Shown in pieces: positions 1 through 9,081 of a DNA stretch of 10,930 nt. Numbering within the stretch: position 1 is the first letter of the stretch; the number at the start of each line of letters is the position of its first letter. The DNA lies in NCBI GenBank assembly GCA_002298665.1, contig DBKW01000092.1:1-10930 (forward strand), in the 5' to 3' direction. Under the pieces are notes generated by a model. It saw only the letters and a list, made by a program, of their open reading frames with translations, ran no database searches and was not told the origin of the DNA. The stretch comes from Verrucomicrobia bacterium UBA740. Lineage in GTDB: Bacteria; Verrucomicrobiota; Kiritimatiellia; RFP12; UBA1067. A program made the position numbers and the translations under genes.

Positions 1-51
1 CACCACGCTTGCATTTTGCCAGAACGCGGTGAAATTGAAAAGTCCAATCAT
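1..51 (-). CDS. Start of an unidentified gene, cut by the window edge
   Basis: An ATG at 49-51 (minus strand) opens a frame with no stop to the window edge. The visible N-terminus is MIGLFNFTAFWQNASVV, hydrophobic and aromatic. A ribosome binding site reading GGGAAGGG lies five bases upstream of the ATG, which supports real translation. The gene starts about 40 nt beyond the clpB terminator. I see no clear promoter in that gap, so it would depend on read-through or an unrecognised promoter. Only 17 codons are visible, so no family can be named. Confidence 0.45.
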   Translation of the reverse strand, partial: MIGLFNFTAFWQNASVV

Positions 52-90
52 GAATACCCTTCCCGTCTAGCCGGGCGGACAGATGCAAAA

Positions 91-125
91 AAAGAGACGC
101 CTCCCGTTTCGGGAGGCGTCTCTTT
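91..125 (-). terminator. Intrinsic terminator after clpB
   Basis: A perfect 16-bp stem (91-106 paired with 110-125) closes a three-base loop. On the minus strand it is followed by a T-tract formed by the A run at 87-93. It lies 12 bases past the clpB stop codon. The stem core is GC-rich (GACGCCTCCCG). On the plus strand the hairpin is followed by CCTTT, so it could act weakly in both directions, but no plus-strand gene reaches it here. Confidence 0.93.
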
Positions 126-136
126 CCTTTAATAAC

Positions 137-2211
<2,075 letters not shown>

Positions 2212-2215
<4 letters not shown>

Positions 2216-2246
2216 CTTTTATAAACTCCCTTCATCAGTCTCCTCC
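2212..2246 (-). promoter_or_regulatory. Leader mini-ORF with strong RBS, overlapping the clpB start
   Basis: A strong Shine-Dalgarno sequence GGAGGAG (2240-2246) sits four bases before an ATG at 2233-2235. This opens a seven-codon frame, MKGVYKR. Its TGA (2212-2214) overlaps the clpB ATG (2213-2215) in an ATGA arrangement. ClpB also has its own weaker GGGAG inside the mini-ORF. The layout suggests that ribosomes loaded on the leader reinitiate at clpB. It could instead be chance, with GGAGGAG being a distant part of the clpB ribosome binding region. There is no attenuator-type run of identical codons. Confidence 0.4.
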
Positions 2247-2295
2247 AAAGCACATCACATGCCAGTGGGCACAAGCCTCCCTCTTGCGCCATTTT

Positions 2296-2323
2296 GTCAC
2301 ACTTGTGACGCGCATCTGTGACA
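2296..2323. promoter_or_regulatory. Inverted and direct repeats between birA and clpB, possible operator
   Basis: GTCACA (2296-2301) and TGTGAC (2304-2309) form a 6-bp inverted repeat with a two-base centre. A further TGTGACA follows at 2317-2323, 13 bases in phase after the second arm. The block lies just after the birA stop and about 80 bases before the clpB start. It is the only obvious repeat in the 113-bp gap. It does not match the CIRCE element, and no T-tract follows, so it is a poor terminator. Binding by a dimeric regulator is an inference. I found no convincing sigma-70 or heat-shock promoter beside it. Confidence 0.35.
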
Positions 2324-2328
2324 TCCAC

Positions 2329-3039
2329 TCAGGAGTCTATGCTTAAAACATGCGCTTCGCCCGCGTAGACCGACTCGTCCCCCACGCGCAAAACGCCAGA
2401 CGGGGCGATACCCCCGCAAATGCCGCGCACGCCCTGCGCATCCCCGGCGGACTGGGCAACTTCCACGATTTTTCCCCTCAAAACGTCCCTTTCGGCTATC
2501 TGCGCATAAAACGCCGCGAGTCCCTGCGCGCGCCAAACCGGATACAGACGCGCGAGCTCCACCAAAACCGCCTCCCGGACCTCCGCCACAGGGACGTCCG
2601 CCCCCTCCAGCGCAAGGGACGTCGCACGCGCGGCGAAGGCGTCCGGGAACCGCCGCGCGTTGACGTTCACGCCCAGCCCGGCGATTACGCGCTCGCCATG
2701 CCGCTCGCACAGGATGCCGGCGATCTTGCGTCCGTTGACAAGCACGTCGTTCGGCCACTTGATGCCGGTTCGGCGTCCACCCGACAACGCCTCCACCGCC
2801 TGCGCGACGCCCAGACCGACCATCAGCGGCAAGGTCGCCACGTGTTCCGGCGGGAGGTCCGCCACGTCCAGAACGGCCGAAAGCGCCAGATTCTCGCCTT
2901 TCCCCGAGTGCCACGGATGGTCCAGCCGGCCCCGTCCCGCCGTCTGCTCGTCCGCCGTAAAGACATCCCCCGGCCGTCCCTCCCGGGCGTCCAGATTCGT
3001 CGAAAGCGTGGTTTCTTTATGGTAGAGGCGCCAGTTCAT
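2329..3039 (-). CDS. birA: Biotin--[acetyl-CoA-carboxylase] ligase, catalytic form without HTH
   Basis: The 236-aa product activates biotin with ATP to biotinyl-AMP and transfers it to the lysine of biotin carboxyl carrier protein in the cytoplasm. The family's hallmarks are present: STN near residues 13-15, the adenylate-binding loop GRGRLDHPW (36-44), KWPND (94-98), KIAGIL with the catalytic lysine at 105, and GLGVNVN (121-127). A small C-terminal SH3-like domain covers about 186-236. The protein starts directly at the catalytic domain, so it lacks the winged-helix repressor domain of E. coli BirA and should be monofunctional. Its ATG overlaps the murCB stop as ATGA, with AAGGAC about ten bases upstream inside murCB, which indicates translational coupling. 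Confidence 0.95.
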   Translation of the reverse strand: MNWRLYHKETTLSTNLDAREGRPGDVFTADEQTAGRGRLDHPWHSGKGENLALSAVLDVADLPPEHVATLPLMVGLGVAQAVEALSGGRRTGIKWPNDVLVNGRKIAGILCERHGERVIAGLGVNVNARRFPDAFAARATSLALEGADVPVAEVREAVLVELARLYPVWRAQGLAAFYAQIAERDVLRGKIVEVAQSAGDAQGVRGICGGIAPSGVLRVGDESVYAGEAHVLSIDS

Positions 3040-4949
3040 GTGACGGCAAGTCCTTGTATCTCGGGTTCCAGTTCAATGCCGAAGCGTTCCTTCACCCGCA
3101 GCCGCAAAAGCCGCGCCAGAGCGAGAATATCGCTCGAATTCGCCCCGTCCTCCGCGGCGATGACGTTGGCGTGTCCCTCCCAAACGCAGGCGCCCCCGAC
3201 GCGCAGCCCCTTCGCGCCGGCCGCCTCCAGGAGCCGCCCGGCGAAATCCCCCGGCGGATTCTTGAAGACGCTCCCGCAGCAGCGCGGCGGAAACTTCTTG
3301 CGCCGCGCGAGGTACTCCGCGGCATTTCCAGCCTGTGCCGCGGCGAGCGCCTCCGCGTCCCATTCCACGTCCTCGATCTCCCCGTCGAGCGCACTCGTCC
3401 GGTAGCCGAAGCCGCAGGCGGAAGCCGGAATCCACCGTCCGTCCACCTTGACGCGGCGCACCAGCTCCCCGACGGAATGCCCGAACGCACCCGCGTTCAT
3501 CTTCACCCAGCCGCCAATCGTGCCCGGCACCCCCGCCATCCACGCGATACGCAACGTCGCCCCCGGCCGCGCCGCCGGTCCTGTCGCCTTTTCGTAGGTG
3601 TCGCGCGTCGTGAGGTCGCTGATCCACAGGTTGGACCCCATCCCCACGATGTGCCGCGCTCCGCCGCCGACGGAGAAACCGCCCGTCCGGAAGAAGGAAA
3701 GATCCCGTAGCGGCACCCGCATTTGCGTGCGGCCGTCGGGGATACCCCGCCCGAAATCCGCCTGGATCCGCGGGACGAGCCCGATGATGTCGCCCGCCCC
3801 CAATACCAGCGCGACATCGCCGGGACGGTGTTCCAGATACGCATGTTCCCACGCCTCCGCACAGGAGCGCGCCAGATAAAAGGTCCCGGTTCCGTGTGCA
3901 CGGCACGCCGCATACAAATCCGCACTGTCGCCGCCGGGAATGGGGGTCTCGAACGCGGCGTAGGTCGGGCAGACGACGACTTCGTCCGCGTCCGCGAACG
4001 CGGCGGGAAAATCCTTCAGCAGGGCCTTCGTCCGCGAATAGCGGTGGGGCTGGAAGAGCACCCTGAGCCGTCCGGTGCAGACCCGGCGCGCCATGCCAAT
4101 CGCGCACGCTATTTCCGTCGGATGGTGCGCGTAGTCCGTATAGACCCCCGGCGCAAGCGGCTGGAAGCGCCGGTCGGGCAGTTCCCGCACGATTTCCGCG
4201 AGCGCGGCGAGTATGCGTTCGGGGGCGTGTCCCCGCCGCACGGCGACTTCCATCGCCGCGCGTGCGTTCAGCCTGTTGTGGGGCGCAAGCGCCGCGAAAG
4301 CCGGTTCGTCCGGCAAGGGAGAAAGGGACGGAACCTCTATGACGTCTTTCGCCCGGGCACGCGCCGCGTCGAAGCAGGCGCGGTAGTCCGCGCGCGTCTT
4401 GAAATGGTCCGGGTGATCGTATTCGCAGTTCGTCACCACCAGTGTCGCCGCGGTGTATTGCGCGAGCGTCCCGTCCGACTCGTCCGCCTCCACGACAAGC
4501 GGACCTTTGCCGGCGTGCGCGACCGGGAACGCGCCCGTCTCGCCGCCAATGGCCCAGGCTGGATCCTCCCCCAGCGCACGCAGGAGCTTGGCGGTGAATG
4601 TCGCGGTCGTCGTCTTGCCGTGCGAACCGCAGACCGCGATCGTCTCGCGCCGGGCCGAAAGCGCGGCGAGGACCTGTCCGCGATAGAGAACCCGCCGCGC
4701 CGCCCGGAATTCCGGGTTATCCGGGTGCACGGCCGGGGTGACGACGACATAGTCCGCCCCGACGACGTGCCGCGGGTCGTGCCCGATCGCCACGGGGATG
4801 CCCTGCCGCGCCAGCCAACGCGTCCGCGGCGTTTCGTACTTGTCGCAGCCGTCGACCCGCGCGCCCAGATCCTTCAACAGAACGGCGAGGCCCGCCATGC
4901 CGACCCCGCCGATGCCTATGAGATGGACGCGCCTGCCGGCGACGTTCAA
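3036..4949 (-). CDS. murC/murB: Fused MurC-MurB: UDP-MurNAc L-alanine ligase / UDP-enolpyruvyl-GlcNAc reductase
   Basis: This fusion covers two consecutive cytoplasmic steps of peptidoglycan precursor synthesis: MurB reduces UDP-GlcNAc-enolpyruvate to UDP-MurNAc with NADPH and FAD, and MurC adds L-alanine with ATP. From the TTG start the protein has 637 aa. The MurC half (about 1-400) shows IGIGGVGMAG, the ATP loop GSHGKTT (108-114), EYDHPDH (176-182), DYAHHPTE (272-279) and FQPHRYSR (299-306). The MurB half (about 410-637) shows GMGSNLWISD (436-445), AGVPGTIGG and MNAGAFG, GYRTS (515-519), GSVFKNP with the catalytic serine (559-565), and ELEPEI with the catalytic acid (626-631). Both halves are short: MurC lacks roughly 60-80 residues of its central domain, and MurB lacks roughly 60-70 residues of its FAD domain. 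The TTG at 4947-4949 gives a TTGA overlap with the upstream stop and a family-like N-terminus. A GTG at 4995-4997 would add 16 residues and overlap the previous gene by 52 nt. Confidence 0.9.
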   Translation of the reverse strand: MNVAGRRVHLIGIGGVGMAGLAVLLKDLGARVDGCDKYETPRTRWLARQGIPVAIGHDPRHVVGADYVVVTPAVHPDNPEFRAARRVLYRGQVLAALSARRETIAVCGSHGKTTTATFTAKLLRALGEDPAWAIGGETGAFPVAHAGKGPLVVEADESDGTLAQYTAATLVVTNCEYDHPDHFKTRADYRACFDAARARAKDVIEVPSLSPLPDEPAFAALAPHNRLNARAAMEVAVRRGHAPERILAALAEIVRELPDRRFQPLAPGVYTDYAHHPTEIACAIGMARRVCTGRLRVLFQPHRYSRTKALLKDFPAAFADADEVVVCPTYAAFETPIPGGDSADLYAACRAHGTGTFYLARSCAEAWEHAYLEHRPGDVALVLGAGDIIGLVPRIQADFGRGIPDGRTQMRVPLRDLSFFRTGGFSVGGGARHIVGMGSNLWISDLTTRDTYEKATGPAARPGATLRIAWMAGVPGTIGGWVKMNAGAFGHSVGELVRRVKVDGRWIPASACGFGYRTSALDGEIEDVEWDAEALAAAQAGNAAEYLARRKKFPPRCCGSVFKNPPGDFAGRLLEAAGAKGLRVGGACVWEGHANVIAAEDGANSSDILALARLLRLRVKERFGIELEPEIQGLAVT

Positions 4950-5320
4950 AGGAAGATGGACTTCGCCCGTTTGCACAGCTGTATCGCAATCCCCCACGGA
5001 TCCCGTACGATCGCCATGTGGAACGCCGGGTCCTCCAGCGTCAGCTTTTCGAGCGTGCCGCCCGCGGCGACAAGCCGCTCCGCGTCCGCCTTCACGTCGT
5101 CCGAGACGAAGGCGACATGTAGCGTCATCGCGTTCATCCGGCGGTAGTCGGGGGCGGCGGGCGTTTCGCCCGTGCGGTAGATCTCGACGCCCGCCGTGCC
5201 GGAATCGTCCAGCAGGAACGCCGAACCCGGCGCAGAACGGCGGAACCCGAGGTTCTCACACCACCAGGCGATGAGTTTCTCGGGCTCCGGTACGTCGAAC
5301 GCGATATGTTCGAGCTTCAA
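4946..5320 (-). CDS. Small VOC-fold (glyoxalase/bleomycin-resistance superfamily) protein
   Basis: The 124-aa product is a single vicinal-oxygen-chelate domain. Two beta-alpha-beta-beta-beta modules are recognisable: LEHIAFDV near the start followed by GVEIY, then TLHVAF followed by RDPWGIAIQL. The four positions that usually bind the metal read H5, E46, H68 and Q114, so the last ligand, commonly Glu, is Gln here. Substrate cannot be inferred; related proteins include glyoxalase I, methylmalonyl-CoA epimerase and antibiotic-binding proteins. The start is a TTG at 5318-5320, five bases after the yebC stop, with GGAAGG in the yebC tail as ribosome binding site. An upstream extension would read through yebC in another frame and adds nothing VOC-like. 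The gene is coupled to yebC and murCB, but nothing links it to cell-wall chemistry. Confidence 0.85.
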   Translation of the reverse strand: MKLEHIAFDVPEPEKLIAWWCENLGFRRSAPGSAFLLDDSGTAGVEIYRTGETPAAPDYRRMNAMTLHVAFVSDDVKADAERLVAAGGTLEKLTLEDPAFHMAIVRDPWGIAIQLCKRAKSIFL

Positions 5321-5325
5321 AGCGC

Positions 5326-6090
5326 TCAGCCTTCCGCTTCGAGCGCGGCGTCGACTTCGTCCGTCGTCTCCATGTTCGTGAAGACGTCCTGCGTGTCCTC
5401 GAGATCCTCGAGCATGTCCACAAACTTGTTGACCGCCTTCGCCTGGGCGAGGTCCGAGACCGTGGCCATCATGTTCGGCACGAGCCCGATGTTGGAATTC
5501 TCTTCGTCCACCGCGATGCCGGCGTTCTTGACCGCTTCGAGAACGGCCGTGAAGTCCGTCGGCTGACACTTGACGGTGAAGCCGTCGTCTTCCGCGACGA
5601 CGTCTTCCGCGCCGCCCTCGAGCGCGATTTCCATCACCTTGTCCTCGGTGAGGCCTTCCGCCGCCGGGATGATAATCTGGCCGAGGCGATCAAAGAGACG
5701 CGAGGCGCTGCCCGGCTTGGCGAGTTCGAGGCCGTTCTTCTTGAACACGTTCGAGACTTCCGCCGCGGCACGGTTCTTGTTGTCCGTCAACACGGTCACG
5801 ACGACCGCCACGCCGCCCTTGATGCCCTCGTACTGGGCGTCCACTAGCGCGGCAGACTCGAGTTCGCCCGTGCCCTTCTTGATCGCGCGCTCGATGTTGT
5901 CGTTCGGCATCTGCGCGGCCTTCGCCTTGGCGATGAGCGTGCGCAGGGTCGGGTTGTTCGCCGGATCCTTGCCCTTCGCCTTCACGACGATTGTGATTTC
6001 CTTGCCCAGCTTCGAGAAGATTTTACCCTTCTTCGCGTCCGCGGCGCCTTTCGCGCGCTTGATAGTCGCCCAGTGGCTGTGACCTGACAT
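5326..6090 (-). CDS. yebC: YebC/TACO1 family protein
   Basis: The 254-aa product is a full-length YebC/TACO1 protein. The diagnostic N-terminus MSGHSHWATIKRAK is present, followed by KGKIFSKLGKEI, the NPTLR and AQMPNDNIERAIKKG segments, the middle block YEGIKGGVAVVV, and SNVFKKNG. The C-terminal part is acidic, as usual in this family. YebC proteins have been described as transcriptional regulators, and as factors that help translation of difficult sequences such as proline stretches; TACO1 aids mitochondrial translation. The ribosome binding site AAGGAG lies six bases before the ATG. It sits 41 nt after infA, so a translation-related role fits the context. The usual neighbours ruvC and ruvA are not here. 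Confidence 0.97.
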   Translation of the reverse strand: MSGHSHWATIKRAKGAADAKKGKIFSKLGKEITIVVKAKGKDPANNPTLRTLIAKAKAAQMPNDNIERAIKKGTGELESAALVDAQYEGIKGGVAVVVTVLTDNKNRAAAEVSNVFKKNGLELAKPGSASRLFDRLGQIIIPAAEGLTEDKVMEIALEGGAEDVVAEDDGFTVKCQPTDFTAVLEAVKNAGIAVDEENSNIGLVPNMMATVSDLAQAKAVNKFVDMLEDLEDTQDVFTNMETTDEVDAALEAEG

Positions 6091-6131
6091 TTTATTCTCC
6101 TTGGATTACAGATTGAAAGTTTGCTTCGAAA

Positions 6132-6359
6132 TCAGATTTTATGGCGGTAGGTGATGCGCCCTTTGCCCAGATCGTAGGGTGAAATCTCGACGGTTACCTT
6201 GTCGCCGATCGCGATCTTGATGAAAAACTTGCGCATCTTGCCCGAGATGTGCGCGAGGACTTCGTGCCCATTCTCGAGCTGGACTTTATACATCGTTGCA
6301 GGCAATACCTTGGTCACGGTTCCCGTGACCTCGATCGCCTGATCTTCTTCTTTCGCCAT
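6132..6359 (-). CDS. infA: Translation initiation factor IF-1
   Basis: The 75-aa product is IF-1, a single S1-type OB fold that binds the 30S A site during initiation. Family signatures are VTGTVTKVLPATMYKVQLENG, of which the core is LPATMYKVQLENG, then VLAHISGKMRKFFIKI, GDKVTVEISPYDL and GRITYRHK. E. coli IF-1 has 72 aa, so the length is normal. The start ATG (6357-6359) has AAGG about ten bases upstream, and a promoter lies 35 bases further up. It is the first gene of the infA-yebC-VOC-murCB-birA unit. IF-1 is usually found in the ribosomal-protein cluster or alone, so pairing with yebC is a lineage-specific arrangement. Confidence 0.97.
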   Translation of the reverse strand: MAKEEDQAIEVTGTVTKVLPATMYKVQLENGHEVLAHISGKMRKFFIKIAIGDKVTVEISPYDLGKGRITYRHKI

Positions 6360-6393
6360 TCGGTTTTACCTTATATACACAAAAACACGCATT

Positions 6394-6422
6394 AGTATAC
6401 CAAAATTGTGGCGGATGAGCAA
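6394..6422 (-). promoter_or_regulatory. Sigma-70-type promoter of infA
   Basis: On the minus strand the -10 hexamer TATACT (6394-6399, 5 of 6 to consensus) is preceded by a 17-base spacer and a weaker -35 TTGCTC (6417-6422, 3 of 6). Predicted transcription start is near 6387, giving a leader of about 28 nt before the infA ATG. This is the best promoter match I found in the window, and it should drive the infA-yebC-VOC-murCB-birA unit. Confidence 0.7.
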
Positions 6423-6722
6423 GCACAAAGTTTCCAAACGCGTCCAAAATCGACCGTAGACGCGCGGCACGGCCGGGGCGTCCCCACCCCGTGGTTTCGG
6501 CAATCGCGGCGATCCATCCGCCAAATCACGCCGACTCTGTCCAAGGGGCGCACACGGGTCTCCCTGCCGGCGAACCCCCTAGCCGCACCGCCCGGTGGGG
6601 ATGGAGACAACCCCCGTGGAGATTCGTCCCCCCCCCTGTGGAGTGGAGAAACGACCCGCCAGACGCCCCCTTTTCACTTTTCCTTAGTAATATCCTTCTC
6701 CCAGCTCCTCCCCAACCGCCCG
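6423..6722. other. Gene-free 300-bp stretch between the two transcription units
   Basis: This stretch lies between the DUF2851 stop and the infA promoter. It is rich in G and C homopolymer runs (nine C from 6628) and contains no recognisable RNA gene or clean terminator. One minus-strand frame is open from a GTG near 6668, preceded by AAGGAA, to a TAA at 6392. Its arginine- and proline-rich, low-complexity translation resembles no family I know, and it runs through the infA promoter, so I do not call it a gene. Confidence 0.5.
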
Positions 6723-7955
6723 TCAGGTTCCATATTCGACTGCGGCTTCCGCCGAGGGGAAACGGTGTTCTTTCGAAAGAAAGCATGTTCCGCACTCGGG
6801 GTGGATGGGCAGACAAAACGACCGGTGTATCTGCAAAAGCCCCTGGATGCGGAGTCCGTCCCGCGCATAAAGGTCCAGCGGACTATGCTCGCGGCCCAAA
6901 AGGCGAAAGGCGGTCAAGCGGACGGGCTGCGAGATGTCTTCGGGCGGCAGCCACGCAAGCGGCTCGTCGATGCGACCCTCGTAAAGCGCGAAAGGTATGA
7001 CGACATTCGCCAGAATCGCCGCGGCGCGTCCGCGGCCCAGGACATGCCCGTCCAGCAAGAGTCGCAAGAGACCGCGGCAACCTTTCGGCGAGAAATCGGT
7101 CCAGTCCAGCGCCGAAAGAATATCCGTTTGCGTAAACAGAAACGCCGCGGCCGCCAGACGGGCGGAGGGACTGTTCCGGGGACGATGGGGCGTGCGCGAC
7201 CAGGTCACGAACGATCCCGCGCCCAGCAGGGCCGCCGCGGCGTTTTCGGGTTCCGACACCAGCCGGTCATAGGGCACGGCCTGCGCAATGGCGCGAAAAT
7301 TCCGCGCGTTTTCCTTGTAGCCGAGCGCGGCCATGATCTCCTCGTAAAACAGTTGGGTGCGCCCGCACAGCTGGTTGGAGAGGAGGAGTTGCAAACGCCG
7401 CGCCTTCAAACCGAGCCGAAAGAGCCCCGCCTCGCCCAAAAGCCGGCGGGCGACGGCCGGCGAGGCCGAAAGCCAGGGTTGGCAGGGGCGCTCATCCGCC
7501 GGCAAGCGATCGAACGGATAGGCGGCGAGATCGATCTGATCGGGCGAGAAGCCCGCCTCATGCGTGAAAAGGTGTCCCAGGGCGATGGAAACGGCGTTTT
7601 TGGGCAATGTGGGCGGAACAGGGCCTTCAAACCACGTCACATGCGCCACGACATGGGCGTAACGGGGGTCGTTTCCATGTCCGTGAGCCTCCCAGTCGCG
7701 CGGCGAAAGGTGGATTTCGACATCGCCTTTCACCAATTGAGGACCGCCTTCGCGCACAATCTCGAGCGTGGCGTTCGTGAAGTCCGGTCCAGGGCCCAGA
7801 TTCCACTCGCCCGGATGCACCACCCGCACACGCTCGCCGGCAACCGTCCGCAGGTTGGGCGGCCGCATCGTCTGGTCGTACCAAATCGCCTGCACGTGCC
7901 GCTCGGTAAGCGGCTCGTATTTGGGCAATCCTATGCATGAAAACTTCAAGGACAT
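6723..7955 (-). CDS. DUF2851 family protein of unknown function
   Basis: The 410-aa product matches the DUF2851 family as I know it. The conserved N-terminal block contains LTERHVQAIW, GEWNLGPGPDFTNA (49-62) and KGDVEIHLSPRDWEAHGH (76-93), followed by YAHVVAHVTW. These clustered Asp, Glu and His residues (PDF, GDVEIH, DW, HGH) look like a catalytic or metal site, but no activity is established to my knowledge. The C-terminal two thirds are helix-rich. A cysteine cluster CX7CX2C (C381, C388, C391) close to the end could help bind a metal. The ATG follows GGAGGT at six bases. It starts 17 nt after the yraN stop and is the last gene of the comM unit, which suggests a DNA-related role by association only. 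The longer open frame upstream overlaps yraN and is not used. Confidence 0.85.
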   Translation of the reverse strand: MSLKFSCIGLPKYEPLTERHVQAIWYDQTMRPPNLRTVAGERVRVVHPGEWNLGPGPDFTNATLEIVREGGPQLVKGDVEIHLSPRDWEAHGHGNDPRYAHVVAHVTWFEGPVPPTLPKNAVSIALGHLFTHEAGFSPDQIDLAAYPFDRLPADERPCQPWLSASPAVARRLLGEAGLFRLGLKARRLQLLLSNQLCGRTQLFYEEIMAALGYKENARNFRAIAQAVPYDRLVSEPENAAAALLGAGSFVTWSRTPHRPRNSPSARLAAAAFLFTQTDILSALDWTDFSPKGCRGLLRLLLDGHVLGRGRAAAILANVVIPFALYEGRIDEPLAWLPPEDISQPVRLTAFRLLGREHSPLDLYARDGLRIQGLLQIHRSFCLPIHPECGTCFLSKEHRFPSAEAAVEYGT

Positions 7956-7972
7956 AGCAAACCTCCATTCCT

Positions 7973-8440
7973 TTATTTCGACCAATCCACGAATATCGAC
8001 TCCTGCGCAAAAAGGCGTACGCGTTCGATGTGGTCTATGACGGGCAATTGCCGCGACCGCGGCACGCCGTAAATCTCGATTACATCGAAACGGTACGCCC
8101 CCTGCCACCGGTTCGACCGCAGCCAAGCCTGGCAGGCGCACCTCAACAACCGGCATTTGTGCGGGGTTATGCTGCGCAAACGCGCATAGCCGTCCTGGCG
8201 CTTGGCATGCTGTTTGACTTCGACGAAAACAAGCGTCCGGGCCGCCTGGTCGTAGGCCACGACATCGATCTCCAGACGCTTGTCCCGCCGATAGGGGCGG
8301 CAGTTGCGCGCCAGGATGCGGTAACCCTTGTGGCGCAGCATCCAAACCGCCGTCCGCTCGCCCCAGAGACCGTTGGCGACGCTCCGGTTCACGTCCGTTT
8401 CGGCGCGATTCAGCCAGAGTTTACGCCATAGCGCGAACAT
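7973..8440 (-). CDS. yraN: YraN/UPF0102 predicted endonuclease-like protein
   Basis: The 155-aa product belongs to the YraN (UPF0102) family, a PD-(D/E)XK nuclease-like fold related to Holliday-junction resolvases. Visible motifs are GERTAV with E28, GYRILARN (39-46), EID (57-59) and VFVEVK (71-76), which give the family's E...D...EVK active-site set, then FDVIEI (118-123). The segment from 49 to 56 (PYRRDKRL) is more basic than the usual stretch before EID. The ATG at 8438-8440 overlaps the upstream gene by 20 nt, with GAGG and GGGGAA just before it. In many bacteria yraN lies near comM, dprA or rnhB, and comM is two genes upstream here. Biochemical function remains poorly defined for the family. 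Confidence 0.92.
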   Translation of the reverse strand: MFALWRKLWLNRAETDVNRSVANGLWGERTAVWMLRHKGYRILARNCRPYRRDKRLEIDVVAYDQAARTLVFVEVKQHAKRQDGYARLRSITPHKCRLLRCACQAWLRSNRWQGAYRFDVIEIYGVPRSRQLPVIDHIERVRLFAQESIFVDWSK

Positions 8441-9041
8441 TTCCCCGTTCCTCGGAAGCGCGCGCGGCCTGGTACTGCGCCCGGTAGGCGGACGTATCAT
8501 GCGGGATTATCTTCGGGATGCCGAAGGCAATCACGCTCATCGACCCCTCGATTGCGCAGGAAAGGCCGATGACTTCGGGGTCCGAGAGGAAAATATGCGC
8601 TTTGCGCTCCTCCTTGTTGGCGTCCGTGCGATAGACATCGAGCGAATAGCCCACGACCGGCTCGACGACATGGCGCAGAAGAATCCGCGTGACCGCGTTG
8701 GCCGAGCGGTGGTACAGCCCTTTTTGGTCGCCAATGGACTCCTTTACGCCCTTGAAGACCATAAGCATGTGCGAAAGGTCTGCGAAATCCAATTTCACGA
8801 CAATGCGCCGCTCCCAGTCGAAACGGGCGAATTGGGGTTGATCCTGCCGGGCGCGCGCCTCGGGCACAAACTGGTTCGCCAGGCTCATCATAATGCAACC
8901 CGAGCTGTTCCCGTGCGCCGGATGCAACTCGAACTTCACCGCCGAGCCCGTGCCGCGCGTATTCGGATGATAGAACGCCAGTTGCGGACGGTATTCGGCC
9001 GCTTTTTCGTTCGTTCCCTTCGTATTTTGCGTATTATTCAT
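8421..9041 (-). CDS. Unrecognised 206-aa protein between ComM and YraN
   Basis: I do not recognise this family. The ATG at 9039-9041 has an excellent AGGAGG six bases upstream, so the gene is real; a longer open frame would overlap comM and is rejected. The first 18 residues are polar and Asn/Thr-rich, probably disordered. Beta-strand-like segments then follow: LAFYHPN, GSAVKFELHPA, GCIMMSLANQ and RRIVVKLDF, ending in a predicted helix DLSHMLMVFKGVKESI. A second, similar series runs from about 109 to 174 (GYSLDVYRTD, RKAHIFLSDPEVIGLSCAIEG). The tail is basic and helix-like. No signal peptide or membrane segment is seen. Strands followed by a helix, twice, recall ssDNA/RNA-binding folds such as Whirly or PC4, but that is a guess. 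It sits 40 nt after comM and overlaps yraN, so a role in DNA handling is likely by context. Confidence 0.88.
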   Translation of the reverse strand: MNNTQNTKGTNEKAAEYRPQLAFYHPNTRGTGSAVKFELHPAHGNSSGCIMMSLANQFVPEARARQDQPQFARFDWERRIVVKLDFADLSHMLMVFKGVKESIGDQKGLYHRSANAVTRILLRHVVEPVVGYSLDVYRTDANKEERKAHIFLSDPEVIGLSCAIEGSMSVIAFGIPKIIPHDTSAYRAQYQAARASEERGNVRAMA

Positions 9042-9081
9042 TGTTAGCCTCCTATTTGTTGGTTTGCTTTGATGAAACGGA

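Noticed and set aside
2296..2309. birA terminator hairpin
   Set aside because: The stem is only 6 bp with a two-base centre and is not followed by a T-tract on the minus strand, so intrinsic termination is unlikely.
3723..5147. Plus-strand open frame of 474 codons
   Set aside because: It is antisense to murCB and the VOC gene, extremely Arg-rich and has no domain; another GC shadow.
6392..6668. Possible small minus-strand gene with GTG start and AAGGAA
   Set aside because: The translation is Pro/Gly/Arg-rich and low in complexity, and its 3' end runs through the infA -35 and -10 elements. No family is recognisable, so chance is more likely.
6408..7940. Plus-strand open frame of 510 codons
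   Set aside because: It is antisense to the DUF2851 gene, has no ribosome binding site I trust and begins inside the infA promoter region; its composition is that of a shadow frame.
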